From assembly GCA_944325545.1 (NCBI GenBank), contig CALVAM010000005.1:25392-89391 (forward strand): a DNA stretch of 64,000 nucleotides, written 5' to 3'. The DNA is from Candidatus Gastranaerophilales bacterium (GTDB lineage: Bacteria > Cyanobacteriota > Vampirovibrionia > Gastranaerophilales > Gastranaerophilaceae). The notes under the pieces are model-generated. The model was not told where the DNA came from, did not search any database, and was given only the letters and a program-made list of their open reading frames with translations. Within the stretch, counting starts at the first letter, position 1, and every line of letters starts with the position of its first letter. This document shows, in pieces, positions 45,919 to 54,777 of the stretch. A program made the position numbers and the translations under genes.

Positions 45919-46710
45919 ATGAAATTAACGATACTTGTTGATAATAATTCTAGAATTGATAAATACTTACTTGCAGAACCAGCTTTAAGTTTTTTTATAG
46001 AAGAAGATAATAAAAAAATACTTTTTGATTGTGGATATAGTGACATTTTTATAAAGAATGCTTATAAACTTAATATTGATTTAAAGCAAATAGATAATAT
46101 TGTATTATCCCATGGACACAATGATCATACTGGAGGATTGTATTACTTAAGTCAATTATATAGAGATACTAAAGACTTAGGTTTGCCTGTTGGTATGCCT
46201 AGTGTTATTACTCATCCTAAGGTTTTTGATATACAAATAGATAATTTTATTGGAAATATTGGTTGTCCTATAACAAAAGATTCATTGGTAAAAATTATGA
46301 CAGTTACTTTAACAAAAAAGCCTTTTTGGTTATCAGATAATATTTGTTATTTGGGTGAAATACCAAGAATACATACAAACAATATTGACTGTATTGATGA
46401 TTCTGCATTAGTTTACAAATCTAAAAAAGGACTAGTAATAATAACTGGATGTTCTCATTCTGGACTTAAAAACATTATAGAATATTCTAAAAAAGTTTCA
46501 GGTGAAAATAAAATATTCTGCATTATAGGAGGTTTTCATTTGCTTAATGCTACTGATTCTGAAGTAAGTAGTTTATCAGATTATTTATCTTTAAATAATG
46601 TGCAAGAGTTATATCCTTGTCATTGTTGTGATTTCTACTCAAAACACTTGTTAGCTAAAAATAATCATATTCAAGAAGTGTGTGTTGGTGATTCATTTGA
46701 ATTTATTTAA
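45919..46710 (+). CDS. MBL-fold metallo-hydrolase
   Basis: The 263-residue protein has the metallo-beta-lactamase-fold metal motif SHGHNDHTGG near residue 62, then CSHSGLKNI near 181 and GGFHLLN near 210, with a final His in YPCHCCD. This arrangement is that of the YycJ/F420- and dihydropterin-linked subgroup (7,8-dihydropterin-6-methyl-aminobenzene synthase-like), which I take as nearest relative only. It is a soluble protein with no signal peptide. Its stop overlaps the convergent GNAT-like gene by 8 bp. Confidence 0.85.
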   Translation: MKLTILVDNNSRIDKYLLAEPALSFFIEEDNKKILFDCGYSDIFIKNAYKLNIDLKQIDNIVLSHGHNDHTGGLYYLSQLYRDTKDLGLPVGMPSVITHPKVFDIQIDNFIGNIGCPITKDSLVKIMTVTLTKKPFWLSDNICYLGEIPRIHTNNIDCIDDSALVYKSKKGLVIITGCSHSGLKNIIEYSKKVSGENKIFCIIGGFHLLNATDSEVSSLSDYLSLNNVQELYPCHCCDFYSKHLLAKNNHIQEVCVGDSFEFI

Positions 46711-48319
46711 TTAAAATATGATTTCTTTTTTGTGCAAAATCCCAAATTGGAGCATCTTCATTAAGTTGCATATAAACACATTCACCATAATCATTGTAAG
46801 TCCCATTCTTTATGATATTATCTATTACTTCTTTATTGGGTAATATGGGTTTAAATCCAAAGCGTAAATAATAAGGAAATGGAGGCTTGTCACTATTTAT
46901 AGCTTTTGCTCCAAGAAAAATATTTTTCACATTGCATCTTCTGAGTAGTTCTAAGAAATCGTATCCAAGATACATCCCTGCATTCAAAAATCTTTTTGAT
47001 TTATTATTAAAAAAATCAGCACTAAAAGCAACTATGTTCGTTTGTGGATATTTTTCTTTAAATTCATCAAGAGTTTTTTTTATAATTTTTCTGTTTTTTA
47101 TATCGTTATAAAACAAAGGTAAATTATCGATTTTATCAAATTTAAATACAACAGAAGATACAATGGAATTTTTTCGTTTATTTATCATTTCGGAAGCTTT
47201 TTTTTCTAATAATTGCTTGATATTAGTTATTATTCCTTGTTCTTTAACAATATCTTTTAAAGAAAAATATAAACTCAAAAATTTTTGCATATCGTCTTGA
47301 TTGTCTAGATATTGCAAATTAATAAAAAAGGCATTGTTTTCTTTTTGCAAAAATTCAGTGCATTGAATACATTTTTTTTGTTCCATGTCTTGCACATCTC
47401 TTTTGCCAATAACTAAGCCCTCTGAATCAATATAGGCTCCTACTTGTAAATCATTTAGTATTAGATTTCTATTTGCAAAAATAGTTTCTGTATCTTTATC
47501 AAATATCTCATTGTTTCCAATAATTTTTTTAATAGCATAATATTCTATAATTTTATTTTTTATTAATAATTTTTGTTTATTGCTATATGCACCTATTTCC
47601 AACCAATTCTCTGAATTTAAAATATCATTAAGTTCATCAATCAACATTTCTTTTTTATTTTCAAGTGTTATTAGATTTTCTTTCCTTAATTTTTGTGAAA
47701 TTTTCATAATTTTATTTTCGTCTTCTTTAGAAAATTTAGCTAAAATAGCCTCTCCTTTTGTAATAGGGTGAACATATTTATGTTTAAATTTGTCATTATA
47801 TACAGTTTTGTATATTATTGTTGGAAATATGTCATTGAATGTTACTTCGGGTTTTAAATACTTTATAGATGCCATATCAGATAAAACTTCTTGAAGAGCA
47901 TTACGTTTAAGCAATATATTTTTTAATTTATTTTTTTCTAGTAATTTTAATTCTGGATACTTATCTAGCACCATTCCTAATTCTGTTTTGACAAGTTGTA
48001 CATTTTTAGAATTGAATAGCTCGGTGAATTTTTTTAATAATGCAATTGATTCATTGTATAATTTAGTTTTATCATTGCCACATTTTTTACTATAATATTG
48101 TTTGTATAGTACACTTTTAGAAATATCTTCTTTACTAAAAAAGCCATATGTGTCTGAAATAAAGTCTTCTATAGGTATTTTGGTAAACTTATTTTTGCCT
48201 TTAAAAACAACAACATCATGCAATCTTTTGTTATTATTACTTTTAACATAATTTGTTTTATAGCTATTTGTTTTATATACGTTAGAATTTGTTTTATTTA
48301 TAATAGGTAGTAATTTCAT
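46703..48319 (-). CDS. Large hypothetical protein with FKG motif and GNAT-like C terminus
   Basis: The 538 residues start with a polar Asn/Lys-rich segment ending HDVVVFKGKNKFTKIP (FKG motif, residues 32-46), a long helical middle (50-290), and a C-terminal domain with SSVVFKFDKIDNLPLFYNDI, a cysteine pair (CIQC, near 317) and FPYYLRFGFKPI near 500, resembling the acetyltransferase GNAT motif with Y/F-GF. The acetyltransferase call is tentative. It lies downstream of the radical SAM/PqqD genes on the same strand, with an AT-rich gap of 91 bp. Confidence 0.55.
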   Translation of the reverse strand: MKLLPIINKTNSNVYKTNSYKTNYVKSNNNKRLHDVVVFKGKNKFTKIPIEDFISDTYGFFSKEDISKSVLYKQYYSKKCGNDKTKLYNESIALLKKFTELFNSKNVQLVKTELGMVLDKYPELKLLEKNKLKNILLKRNALQEVLSDMASIKYLKPEVTFNDIFPTIIYKTVYNDKFKHKYVHPITKGEAILAKFSKEDENKIMKISQKLRKENLITLENKKEMLIDELNDILNSENWLEIGAYSNKQKLLIKNKIIEYYAIKKIIGNNEIFDKDTETIFANRNLILNDLQVGAYIDSEGLVIGKRDVQDMEQKKCIQCTEFLQKENNAFFINLQYLDNQDDMQKFLSLYFSLKDIVKEQGIITNIKQLLEKKASEMINKRKNSIVSSVVFKFDKIDNLPLFYNDIKNRKIIKKTLDEFKEKYPQTNIVAFSADFFNNKSKRFLNAGMYLGYDFLELLRRCNVKNIFLGAKAINSDKPPFPYYLRFGFKPILPNKEVIDNIIKNGTYNDYGECVYMQLNEDAPIWDFAQKRNHILIK

Positions 48320-48410
48320 ATTTTATATCCTATGTATTAATAATATTTATAAATTTACAAAACTTGAAAAAAATTTTTTTGCTACCTACTATGATATAAA
48401 TTTAATTATG

Positions 48411-48707
48411 CTATTTTTTTATAATTTCTATAAAATTTTCCTGCAACAGATTTAAAATAATTTCCTCGTAACTTTGTTGAATAACTTCATATTTGACATT
48501 TCTATATAAATAATATAAATTAGTATAGATTTGTTCTAAAGTTTTTATACCGTCAATCTGAGCAAAAAGTTCTTTGGTAGAAGAATTTCCCATCCATATT
48601 TCTTTTGTTTCAACATTAAACAAAAACATGATACCTTCTCCAGCAGCTGGCTCATATCGTTTAAGTATATTTTTTGACATTTTTAGAACAATAGATTTTT
48701 CCAGCAT
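48411..48707 (-). CDS. PqqD-like RiPP recognition protein
   Basis: Start at ATG 48707, with AAAAGG six bases upstream (an in-frame TTG extension overlaps the upstream gene). The 98 residues have the PqqD pattern: YEPAAGEGIMFLFNVETKEIWMGNSSTKELFAQIDGIKTL, then EQIYTNLYYLY and EIILNLLQENFIEII. PqqD-type domains bind leader peptides and present them to a radical SAM enzyme. It lies 1 bp after the radical SAM gene, so they form one operon with the precursor. Confidence 0.75.
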   Translation of the reverse strand: MLEKSIVLKMSKNILKRYEPAAGEGIMFLFNVETKEIWMGNSSTKELFAQIDGIKTLEQIYTNLYYLYRNVKYEVIQQSYEEIILNLLQENFIEIIKK

Positions 48708-48708
48708 C

Positions 48709-49950
48709 TTATACCTTTTTATCAATCAATTCTTTATAATAACTACAATTTGAATCAGGAGCATTAATATCACCAAAACTTGTATATGCTCTTGCAAAAC
48801 AACCTGCTTGACAAAATGGTAAATATTTACATTTTCCACAAATAAAATACTCAGGTTTTCTATCTTGAAAAATAGGAAAATTAATACGATTTTCCCATAA
48901 AGTTTTAAAATCCGTATCTTTTATATTACCAATGCAATATTCTGGTTTATCTAAGTTCGGACAAAAGGTTATACCTCCATCAGATAATATTAAAAACCGG
49001 TCGTGTTTATGACACATATAACAAGCTCTTTGGCTCTTATCACAACTTTTATTATATTCTTCGAGTCTACTGTCAACAATTTTTCTACCTTCTGGAAATT
49101 TTAGAATATCAGGGAACGACAAGAATATAGGATTAAACGATATTTTATTTTTTTTAGCACTTCTTATAACTTTTGCTATAGCTATAAAACTTTCTTCTAG
49201 AGATGGGGCTAAATAATGTGTATCATCCGCTATATCATCAAATTTACCTATGTTAAGTTCTTTAATCCCATTTTGTTTGCAGAATTCGCAAATATGCGGA
49301 ACCTCATCAATATTTGCAGTTGTCAATGTTGTATTTAGACATACTGCTATATTCAAATTTACCAACTCTTGTATAGCATAAAGAGTTTTTTTAAAAGAAC
49401 CTTCTCCTCTGATAAAATCATTTGTTTGAGGAGAGATACCCTCTAAACTAATTTCAAATTTTGTTATTTTAGGATTCAATATTTCCCTTAATTTGCTTAT
49501 TGTATTTGAATTTATTAAAGTTGCATTAGTTTGTATAACAGTATAGATATTATTATGGGTTAAGTATTCTAATAAATCAAACAACGCATCTGACATAAAA
49601 GGCTCTCCGCCACTTATCATTACGGATATAATATTTAACTCTTCTACACAATATTTAGCAAAATCTAATATTTGTTGCTTACTTAAATCATTTTTAGGAT
49701 TCAAAAAGTTCGGCTTATAATGAAAAAAACAATGTTTACAACGCAAATTACAACTTGATGTTAATTTCCACATCATAGTTAATGGGTAAATAAAAAAATT
49801 ATCTTCCCCAACCGCATCAAAAATCACTTCCGCTATATTACTTCCATTTTGAGAAGATAAATCGTTTTTTTTATTATTTGATACATATTCAAAGCATTCA
49901 ATCAGAGCTACTTCAAGCTCTGACTGAATACTTTTTTGATTTATAACCAT
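48709..49950 (-). CDS. Radical SAM/SPASM peptide maturase
   Basis: Start at ATG 49950, which overlaps the end of the precursor gene by 10 bp; 413 residues. The radical SAM core has CNLRCKHC (CxxxCxxC) near 67-74 and the conserved SGGEPFMSDAL. The SPASM domain shows CYMCHKHDRFLILSDGGITFCPN, then an accessory cluster region with CGKCKYLPFCQAGCFARAY and a final C. This is the layout of enzymes that form thioether or carbon-carbon crosslinks in RiPPs (sactipeptide/SCIFF-like/PQQ-like). The substrate is predicted to be the adjacent 71-residue peptide. Confidence 0.88.
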   Translation of the reverse strand: MVINQKSIQSELEVALIECFEYVSNNKKNDLSSQNGSNIAEVIFDAVGEDNFFIYPLTMMWKLTSSCNLRCKHCFFHYKPNFLNPKNDLSKQQILDFAKYCVEELNIISVMISGGEPFMSDALFDLLEYLTHNNIYTVIQTNATLINSNTISKLREILNPKITKFEISLEGISPQTNDFIRGEGSFKKTLYAIQELVNLNIAVCLNTTLTTANIDEVPHICEFCKQNGIKELNIGKFDDIADDTHYLAPSLEESFIAIAKVIRSAKKNKISFNPIFLSFPDILKFPEGRKIVDSRLEEYNKSCDKSQRACYMCHKHDRFLILSDGGITFCPNLDKPEYCIGNIKDTDFKTLWENRINFPIFQDRKPEYFICGKCKYLPFCQAGCFARAYTSFGDINAPDSNCSYYKELIDKKV

Positions 49951-50156
49951 ATGCCACAATTACGATTTGCAAATGGTGCACCACAAGTTCTCGCAATTGG
50001 AGTTTGAACTTTATTATCTTTTGTTAACGTTACAGTATCTTTACTTAAAGCTTTAGGTAATACAAACTTTGGTTGTTGTATTTTTTTTGCAACAGTTTGC
50101 TTGTTACTTTTAACAACTTTAGATATTTGTTGTACACCAATTTTTTCAATTGTCAT
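49941..50156 (-). CDS. Predicted RiPP precursor peptide with a two-cysteine core
   Basis: The 71-residue peptide has a strong ribosome binding site (AAAGGAGG, 7 bp from ATG). The leader is basic and Gln-rich (TIEKIGVQQISKVVKSNKQT), followed by FVLPKALSKDTVTLTKD, and the C-terminal core ARTCGAPFANRNCGIWL with Cys at 58 and 67. No export signal or Gly-Gly cleavage motif is evident. Its stop codon overlaps the radical SAM start. It is therefore most likely modified by that enzyme; no transporter or protease gene is nearby. Confidence rests on synteny and size. Confidence 0.6.
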   Translation of the reverse strand: MTIEKIGVQQISKVVKSNKQTVAKKIQQPKFVLPKALSKDTVTLTKDNKVQTPIARTCGAPFANRNCGIWL

Positions 50157-50318
50157 AAAAAACCTCCTTTAATTTTTATAAAACAACTTTTATTAAATCC
50201 TAGCATTTAAAAATTTTATTATCAATCATATAAAAGTTTTATTGTTACAAAATTTAAAAACTATAATAAAGATAAGGTATAGTATATAGCAAATTTTATT
50301 TTATGTATAATAATATCA

Positions 50319-50867
50319 ATGAAAACAAATATAATAATATTATTATTATTCGCATTAACATTATGTGTAAATTTTGTATCTGCTGAAGTAATTCCCCATA
50401 AAGTTATCAAAGTTATTGATGGTGATACTGTATATATTGATTTTAATGACAATGGCATACCTGAGCAAAATGAAAAAATTCGCATTAATGGTATTGATAC
50501 TTTTGAAACTAAACTCAATGACGGTTTAGAATGGCAAATGAAACTTTATGGCTTATCGCAAGACGAAGCTCTTGGCTTAGGTTATTACGGAAAAGAATTT
50601 GCTAAAAAAGAGCTGCTGAATAAACCTGTAAAAGCTGAATATACTGCAGAAGAAAAGTTTGATAAGAATAACAGACACTTGATGTCAATATATTATAATT
50701 GCAATAAAAATGGTAAATGCAAGAACTATGAAGAAGAAGTTTTAAAAGCAGGGCTTGCAACAATTTATACGAAATCGAACCTTGCAGTTCAATTAAAACC
50801 TTATGAGAATATAGATAAAATAAAAGTTTATGCGAAAAATCACATAAGCTCGATTTGGTTGTTTTAA
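50319..50867 (+). CDS. Secreted staphylococcal-nuclease-like protein
   Basis: The 182-residue protein has a signal peptide (KTNIIILLLFALTLCVNFVSA) and an SNase/TNase domain: VIKVIDGDTVYIDFNDN (Asp34, Asp36), IRINGIDTFE with Arg55 and Glu63, and NNRHLMSIYYN containing the second Arg. Ca-dependent phosphodiester cleavage of DNA or RNA is expected. The active-site residues look intact. The frame ends SSIWLF then stop; a neighbouring frame that overlaps it by 13 bp continues into a nuclease-associated segment (next entry), so the gene may have been frameshifted from a longer protein. Confidence 0.8.
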   Translation: MKTNIIILLLFALTLCVNFVSAEVIPHKVIKVIDGDTVYIDFNDNGIPEQNEKIRINGIDTFETKLNDGLEWQMKLYGLSQDEALGLGYYGKEFAKKELLNKPVKAEYTAEEKFDKNNRHLMSIYYNCNKNGKCKNYEEEVLKAGLATIYTKSNLAVQLKPYENIDKIKVYAKNHISSIWLF

Positions 50868-51439
50868 ATAAAAAAAATGGAAAATATCACAAAACTTCTT
50901 GTAAATATGGGTGGATGTCAAGTCAACAAGAATTGATCGATAAACCCTTAATTAAATATTCAACAGCAAGTTGTTGTTACCCTAAGAGTCAAAATCAAAC
51001 AAAAAATATAAGTTTTATGCAACAACATAAAGAAAGAGTTTTTCTAAAAAAGATGGAGAAAAACAAAATTGAATTATATTTTGTTAACCCTGTAAATAAA
51101 AAACATCCTGTAAATAAATCAATTAATGATGTTAGTAAGTCTCTCGAAGCATTAATAAATAATGCAAAATCTTCAATTGATATTGCTGCGTATGGCTTTT
51201 CAGGGCAAGACAAAATTATCAATGCTCTTAAAAGAGCAAAAGAAAGAGGTGTAATAATTCGAGGTGTTGTAGATGATTATGGTACTTCGTTATACCCTGA
51301 TACGACAAAAATGATTGATGAATTTGGTTTTAAAACGGATGTATATGCACCTTTAACAAAAAATAAAATGAACACAGATATTACTCGTTCACAATCTGCT
51401 CTAATGCATAATAAATTTGCAGTTATTGACAAAAAATTT
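50855..51439 (+). pseudogene. Broken phospholipase D-like gene, cut off by the Mu-like element
   Basis: The frame has no ATG at its beginning (TTG at 50855) and starts LNKKNGKYHKTSCKYGW, a YHxxxC metal-binding segment with a later CC, typical of nuclease-linked domains. A PLD domain follows: SINDVSKSLEALINNAKSSIDIAAYG, and the HKD motif HNKFAVID near 51407-51430. Just past HKD the sequence switches to the reverse strand of the MuB-like gene (from about 51430-51445). The second HKD half expected for PLD is missing. It is a truncated fragment of a probable SNase-YHxxC-PLD fusion. Confidence 0.7.
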
Positions 51440-51920
51440 TTTCAAATTTTAATATCTTGTAAATCCGATCCATTAAATGGGGATACCTTGCAATTTTTTT
51501 ATCAGCAGTTCCCATTCCAACTAGAACCATTGGGCAACCTGTTTTATCATGTAAATCTCTTAAGGTTTCAATAATACTTTTTTCTATTAAATAATCTATT
51601 TCATCAACAATAACTACTCTTGGATTTTCTTTTAAAATATTTTCTATTAATTCAAAATTATCTTGCAAATGCCAGTATGCTTCTTCTCCAAGTTCTTCAA
51701 CTATTTCTGATAGAAGCCATCTACTTGTCATTCCTTGAGTAGCTCTAACATATACTGAGTCATTTTTATCTGCCCACCATTGAATTGTTTGTGATTTTCC
51801 AAGACCGTGTTCACCATAAACTAATGCCATTTTAGGGATATTAGAAGGTAGTTTTTGTAACTCGTCCATCAACGATACAAATTGTTTGACATTTTTTGTC
51901 CTAATAAAAGTTTTTTTCAT
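51423..51920 (-). CDS. Mu-like transposition ATPase (MuB-like), truncated
   Basis: The 165-residue protein has Walker A YGEHGLGKSQTIQWWADK and Walker B RVVIVDEIDYLIEKS, and a sensor-like GCPMVLVGMGTADKKIARYPHLMDRIYKIL. MuB-type ATPases are about 250-310 residues, so the C-terminal part is missing; the last few codons are read from phospholipase D gene sequence. MuB selects target DNA and activates the transposase. It is adjacent to MuA (4 bp gap), the usual order. Confidence 0.8.
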   Translation of the reverse strand: MKKTFIRTKNVKQFVSLMDELQKLPSNIPKMALVYGEHGLGKSQTIQWWADKNDSVYVRATQGMTSRWLLSEIVEELGEEAYWHLQDNFELIENILKENPRVVIVDEIDYLIEKSIIETLRDLHDKTGCPMVLVGMGTADKKIARYPHLMDRIYKILKFEKIFCQ

Positions 51921-51923
51921 AAT

Positions 51924-53921
51924 TTAATCTCCATATAAATTGTAGTATTCATCACTTCGAATGTAGTTTGTAAGCCATTTTCTATCTTCAGGATTAGTGC
52001 ATCCATTTGTCATTAACCACTCGTATTTTTCATAATCTGTATTAAAAATAGGTCTGTTCATTTGCTGTTCACGAGGAGTTAACTTTCGTTCTCGTTTAGT
52101 TTTTTCCACAATGTTTTCTTCCACGTATTCTTGTTCTTCTTGTGGAATATCTAAAAGTTGAATTTCTTCTTTTTGAAAAGTTTTTTTCACTTGTTTGATT
52201 AATTTATTTTTTAATTGCTGTTGTTTTTTATATTGTTGTTTATACTCTTCCATATCCTTAACAGAACCGAGAATTTTTGCCATCGGATGCACTTTTTGAA
52301 CTCTATGAGCAATACATAGGAATCCTCCTTTAGTTGAATAAACGTGTATTTTAGATAAATCAAATAAACTATATCGTATATTTACTTTATCTCTTATTCC
52401 TATAATTGCCTCGCTCCTATAATGCATATTTAAAAATGTAATTCCATGTTTATTTATTGTTCTGCACTCTGTTTTCATCATTAAATCGTCTAAGATTTGA
52501 ACATTAATTTTCTGTTTTGGAACTTCATTTAATACTTCTTGAATAGTTTTTGAACGGTTATTGGGGCAAATATTTTTGTTATGAAATTCTATCCAAGCAT
52601 TAATATATTTTATTGTTTCTTGTAATGTCGGAATATGATTATTAGTTAAATTTTTATGCCATTCTTGGTGTAATAATTCTCCTCGTTTTAGCCAAGCAGG
52701 TTTATTTTCAATACTTGTTCCGATATAACTTGGCATCATTTTTTCAAACTCTTCTTGAAATTCTTTAAAAAATCTTTCAATAACTTTTGCTCTTGCATTA
52801 TACGGTTTTGCAAAAACAGAGTGAATATTTAGATTTGCATATACACCATTAAACCCTTCTTCTTCAAAGTCAACATTCTGAAAGAATCTTGATTTAAAAG
52901 CCTTGCCGTTATCTTGATAAACTACCTTCGGAATCATACCTAAATTAATAATTGCATTTCTTAGGGCTGAAGCTATGCATTGTGTACTTTCTGTCATCAT
53001 AATTTCGTAACCAACAAGTGCTGTTGATTTCCAATCTAAAAAGCCGACCAAAGTTGCTCTGGTCGGCTTACCTGTAAATGGATTAATAATTTTAAAATTT
53101 AGAACGTGTCCGTCAGCAACGAGAATATCCCCAACTTCTATTTTAGAGATATCTCTTTCAATATATGGTTCAACTTTATCGTGGTATGCTTTCATACCCT
53201 CTCTTTTTAAAACCCATTCTGCATAATTATTTTTTCTAAAGTGCTCCGCAAATCTTTTAAAACTTATATCGCTTGGGAGATTTTCATATCCTCTTTTTAT
53301 TAATATCTCTTTTGTTAGTTTTATAGCTTTTCCATAATTATACTTACTGGGATGAAGTAGAAGTGTTAATAGAATATTCTTCATTTCATCATTTAAAATA
53401 GAATTATATTCACCTTGTTTTGACCATTTATATTTTGGTTGTAAACACTCTGTTGACTCGTGTTTTTCAAAAGCTCTAACCCATCGATGCAGAGTACCAA
53501 TCGATATACTTCCTATAAATTTATATGCTTTAGGGAGATATAATCCTGAATTATATAAATCTAAAAAAACTGTATCAGCTTCTTTTTTAGTTGAATACTT
53601 TTTGCGAAGTTTTTGTAATGCAACGACAATATTAGCTCGATAATTTGCTGTCATTTTGGTTTTATCTGAGACAAATTCAGCTTGTTTGTTATTATTTAAA
53701 GGGACTAATGCTGTTGTTTTATTCTCGGCATTTCTAAGTTTTTGCTGAATTTCAGGTTCAAGGCTTGAGAATAAAATTTCATATGATGTGCCACCATTAA
53801 CTTTAACTTCTTTGGCAATATATTTACTTTCCGTTTTGTTTATTTCCAAGCGAAGTGAGCGTGTACTACTTAAACCTTTTATCTTTGCTATTTCTTTTAT
53901 ATTAATATATCTATCTTCCAT
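51924..53921 (-). CDS. Mu-like transposase (MuA-like)
   Basis: The 665-residue protein has an N-terminal HTH domain typical of MuA (INIKEIAKIKGLSSTRSLR), helical DNA-binding regions (about 90-160), and an RNase H-like integrase core. The DDE triad is D270 (DILVADGHVLNFKI), D337 (VVYQDNGKAFKSR) and E382 (AKVIERFFKEF), spacing close to that of phage Mu MuA. After about 530 is a basic Gln/Lys/Glu-rich tail (KQQQLKNKLIKQVKKTFQ). It looks intact. The right end of the element is probably in the repeat at 53927-54056; the left end has been lost. Confidence 0.93.
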   Translation of the reverse strand: MEDRYINIKEIAKIKGLSSTRSLRLEINKTESKYIAKEVKVNGGTSYEILFSSLEPEIQQKLRNAENKTTALVPLNNNKQAEFVSDKTKMTANYRANIVVALQKLRKKYSTKKEADTVFLDLYNSGLYLPKAYKFIGSISIGTLHRWVRAFEKHESTECLQPKYKWSKQGEYNSILNDEMKNILLTLLLHPSKYNYGKAIKLTKEILIKRGYENLPSDISFKRFAEHFRKNNYAEWVLKREGMKAYHDKVEPYIERDISKIEVGDILVADGHVLNFKIINPFTGKPTRATLVGFLDWKSTALVGYEIMMTESTQCIASALRNAIINLGMIPKVVYQDNGKAFKSRFFQNVDFEEEGFNGVYANLNIHSVFAKPYNARAKVIERFFKEFQEEFEKMMPSYIGTSIENKPAWLKRGELLHQEWHKNLTNNHIPTLQETIKYINAWIEFHNKNICPNNRSKTIQEVLNEVPKQKINVQILDDLMMKTECRTINKHGITFLNMHYRSEAIIGIRDKVNIRYSLFDLSKIHVYSTKGGFLCIAHRVQKVHPMAKILGSVKDMEEYKQQYKKQQQLKNKLIKQVKKTFQKEEIQLLDIPQEEQEYVEENIVEKTKRERKLTPREQQMNRPIFNTDYEKYEWLMTNGCTNPEDRKWLTNYIRSDEYYNLYGD

Positions 53922-53926
53922 GTCAG

Positions 53927-54056
53927 AAACAGATTAACTCTAATTGTAAAAAATTAGAACACCACTTCCGACCTTTGTGTCTTTTTCGTATCAATATTTT
54001 TTTACATGTTTAATTTTCGAAATAGCTATGCTATTTAAACTATTACAAAATAGGTT
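53927..54056. repeat. Direct repeat copy 1, likely Mu-like element end/regulatory region
   Basis: Upstream of the MuA start. It contains the inverted repeat TTCTAATT/AATTAGAA around GTAAA and a phrase ACTTCCGACCTTTGTGTC. About 130 bp are repeated, with few differences, at 55598-55750. Mu-like elements carry end and operator sites next to the transposase gene. Confidence 0.7.
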
Positions 54057-54099
54057 GCAAATTACCAGTGGTTTGAAAATTTTTCATAAAACTATAAAT

Positions 54100-54684
54100 T
54101 CATAAATTAAAAGTTCTTTCAATATAATCAATCGTAAAGTCTAACTTTCCAATCATATCGTAATAACCTAATCGCTTATCAATCGAATTATAAACATCTG
54201 TTGCATATTCTTTAATTCGAAGAATTTCTTTTTCTTTGTATAATTCTTCATAAAAAATTTTATAATTTTCATATTTAGAAAATTTATACAAATACGTTGC
54301 ATATAACCACTGCTCATCTAATGGTAATTTGTAATGCACATTGTTATATTCGGAGTATATTAATTTCATTCCACCCGAATGAGAAAGAATACTCCTAAGA
54401 TATTTTAATCTATCAAGAGTTTCCTTTATATACTCTATAAAATTACTATATGTCTTTTTATTATTTGTTGTACGAGTTATTTTAGAACTATTTTTATAAT
54501 CAATAATATATCCTACAATTATTGGTAATAAAAATGCAATTACTACAGTTAACCAACTTCCTGAAACATATCCTGAATCGTTTAAATTTGTAGAATATAC
54601 GGGCTTATTAGATACGAAAAGAATAAGTAATAATGTAATAAATCTATTCATAAAGTTATTATATATAAAAAATATTTTTCGCAA
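54100..54684 (-). CDS. Hypothetical protein with one membrane anchor
   Basis: Not recognised. The 194-residue frame has a signal-anchor-like N terminus (FITLLLILFVSNKPVYS; the start may be Met 54651), then a second hydrophobic helix WLTVVIAFLLPIIVGYIID, then a Tyr/Asn-rich soluble region (KLIYSEYNNVHYKLPLDEQ; ENYKIFYEELYKEKEI). It lies between two copies of the Mu-type repeat, next to a HEPN-like gene, on the same strand. It could be the partner of that gene, but nothing links them except location. Confidence 0.6.
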   Translation of the reverse strand: MRKIFFIYNNFMNRFITLLLILFVSNKPVYSTNLNDSGYVSGSWLTVVIAFLLPIIVGYIIDYKNSSKITRTTNNKKTYSNFIEYIKETLDRLKYLRSILSHSGGMKLIYSEYNNVHYKLPLDEQWLYATYLYKFSKYENYKIFYEELYKEKEILRIKEYATDVYNSIDKRLGYYDMIGKLDFTIDYIERTFNL

Positions 54685-54777
54685 TAAAATTCTTTCAATA
54701 TATAGATTATGTTATCAGATTGTTTCACAAAATTCTCAAAATGATTTAAGAATAGATTATTAAGAATTAAGCATATA

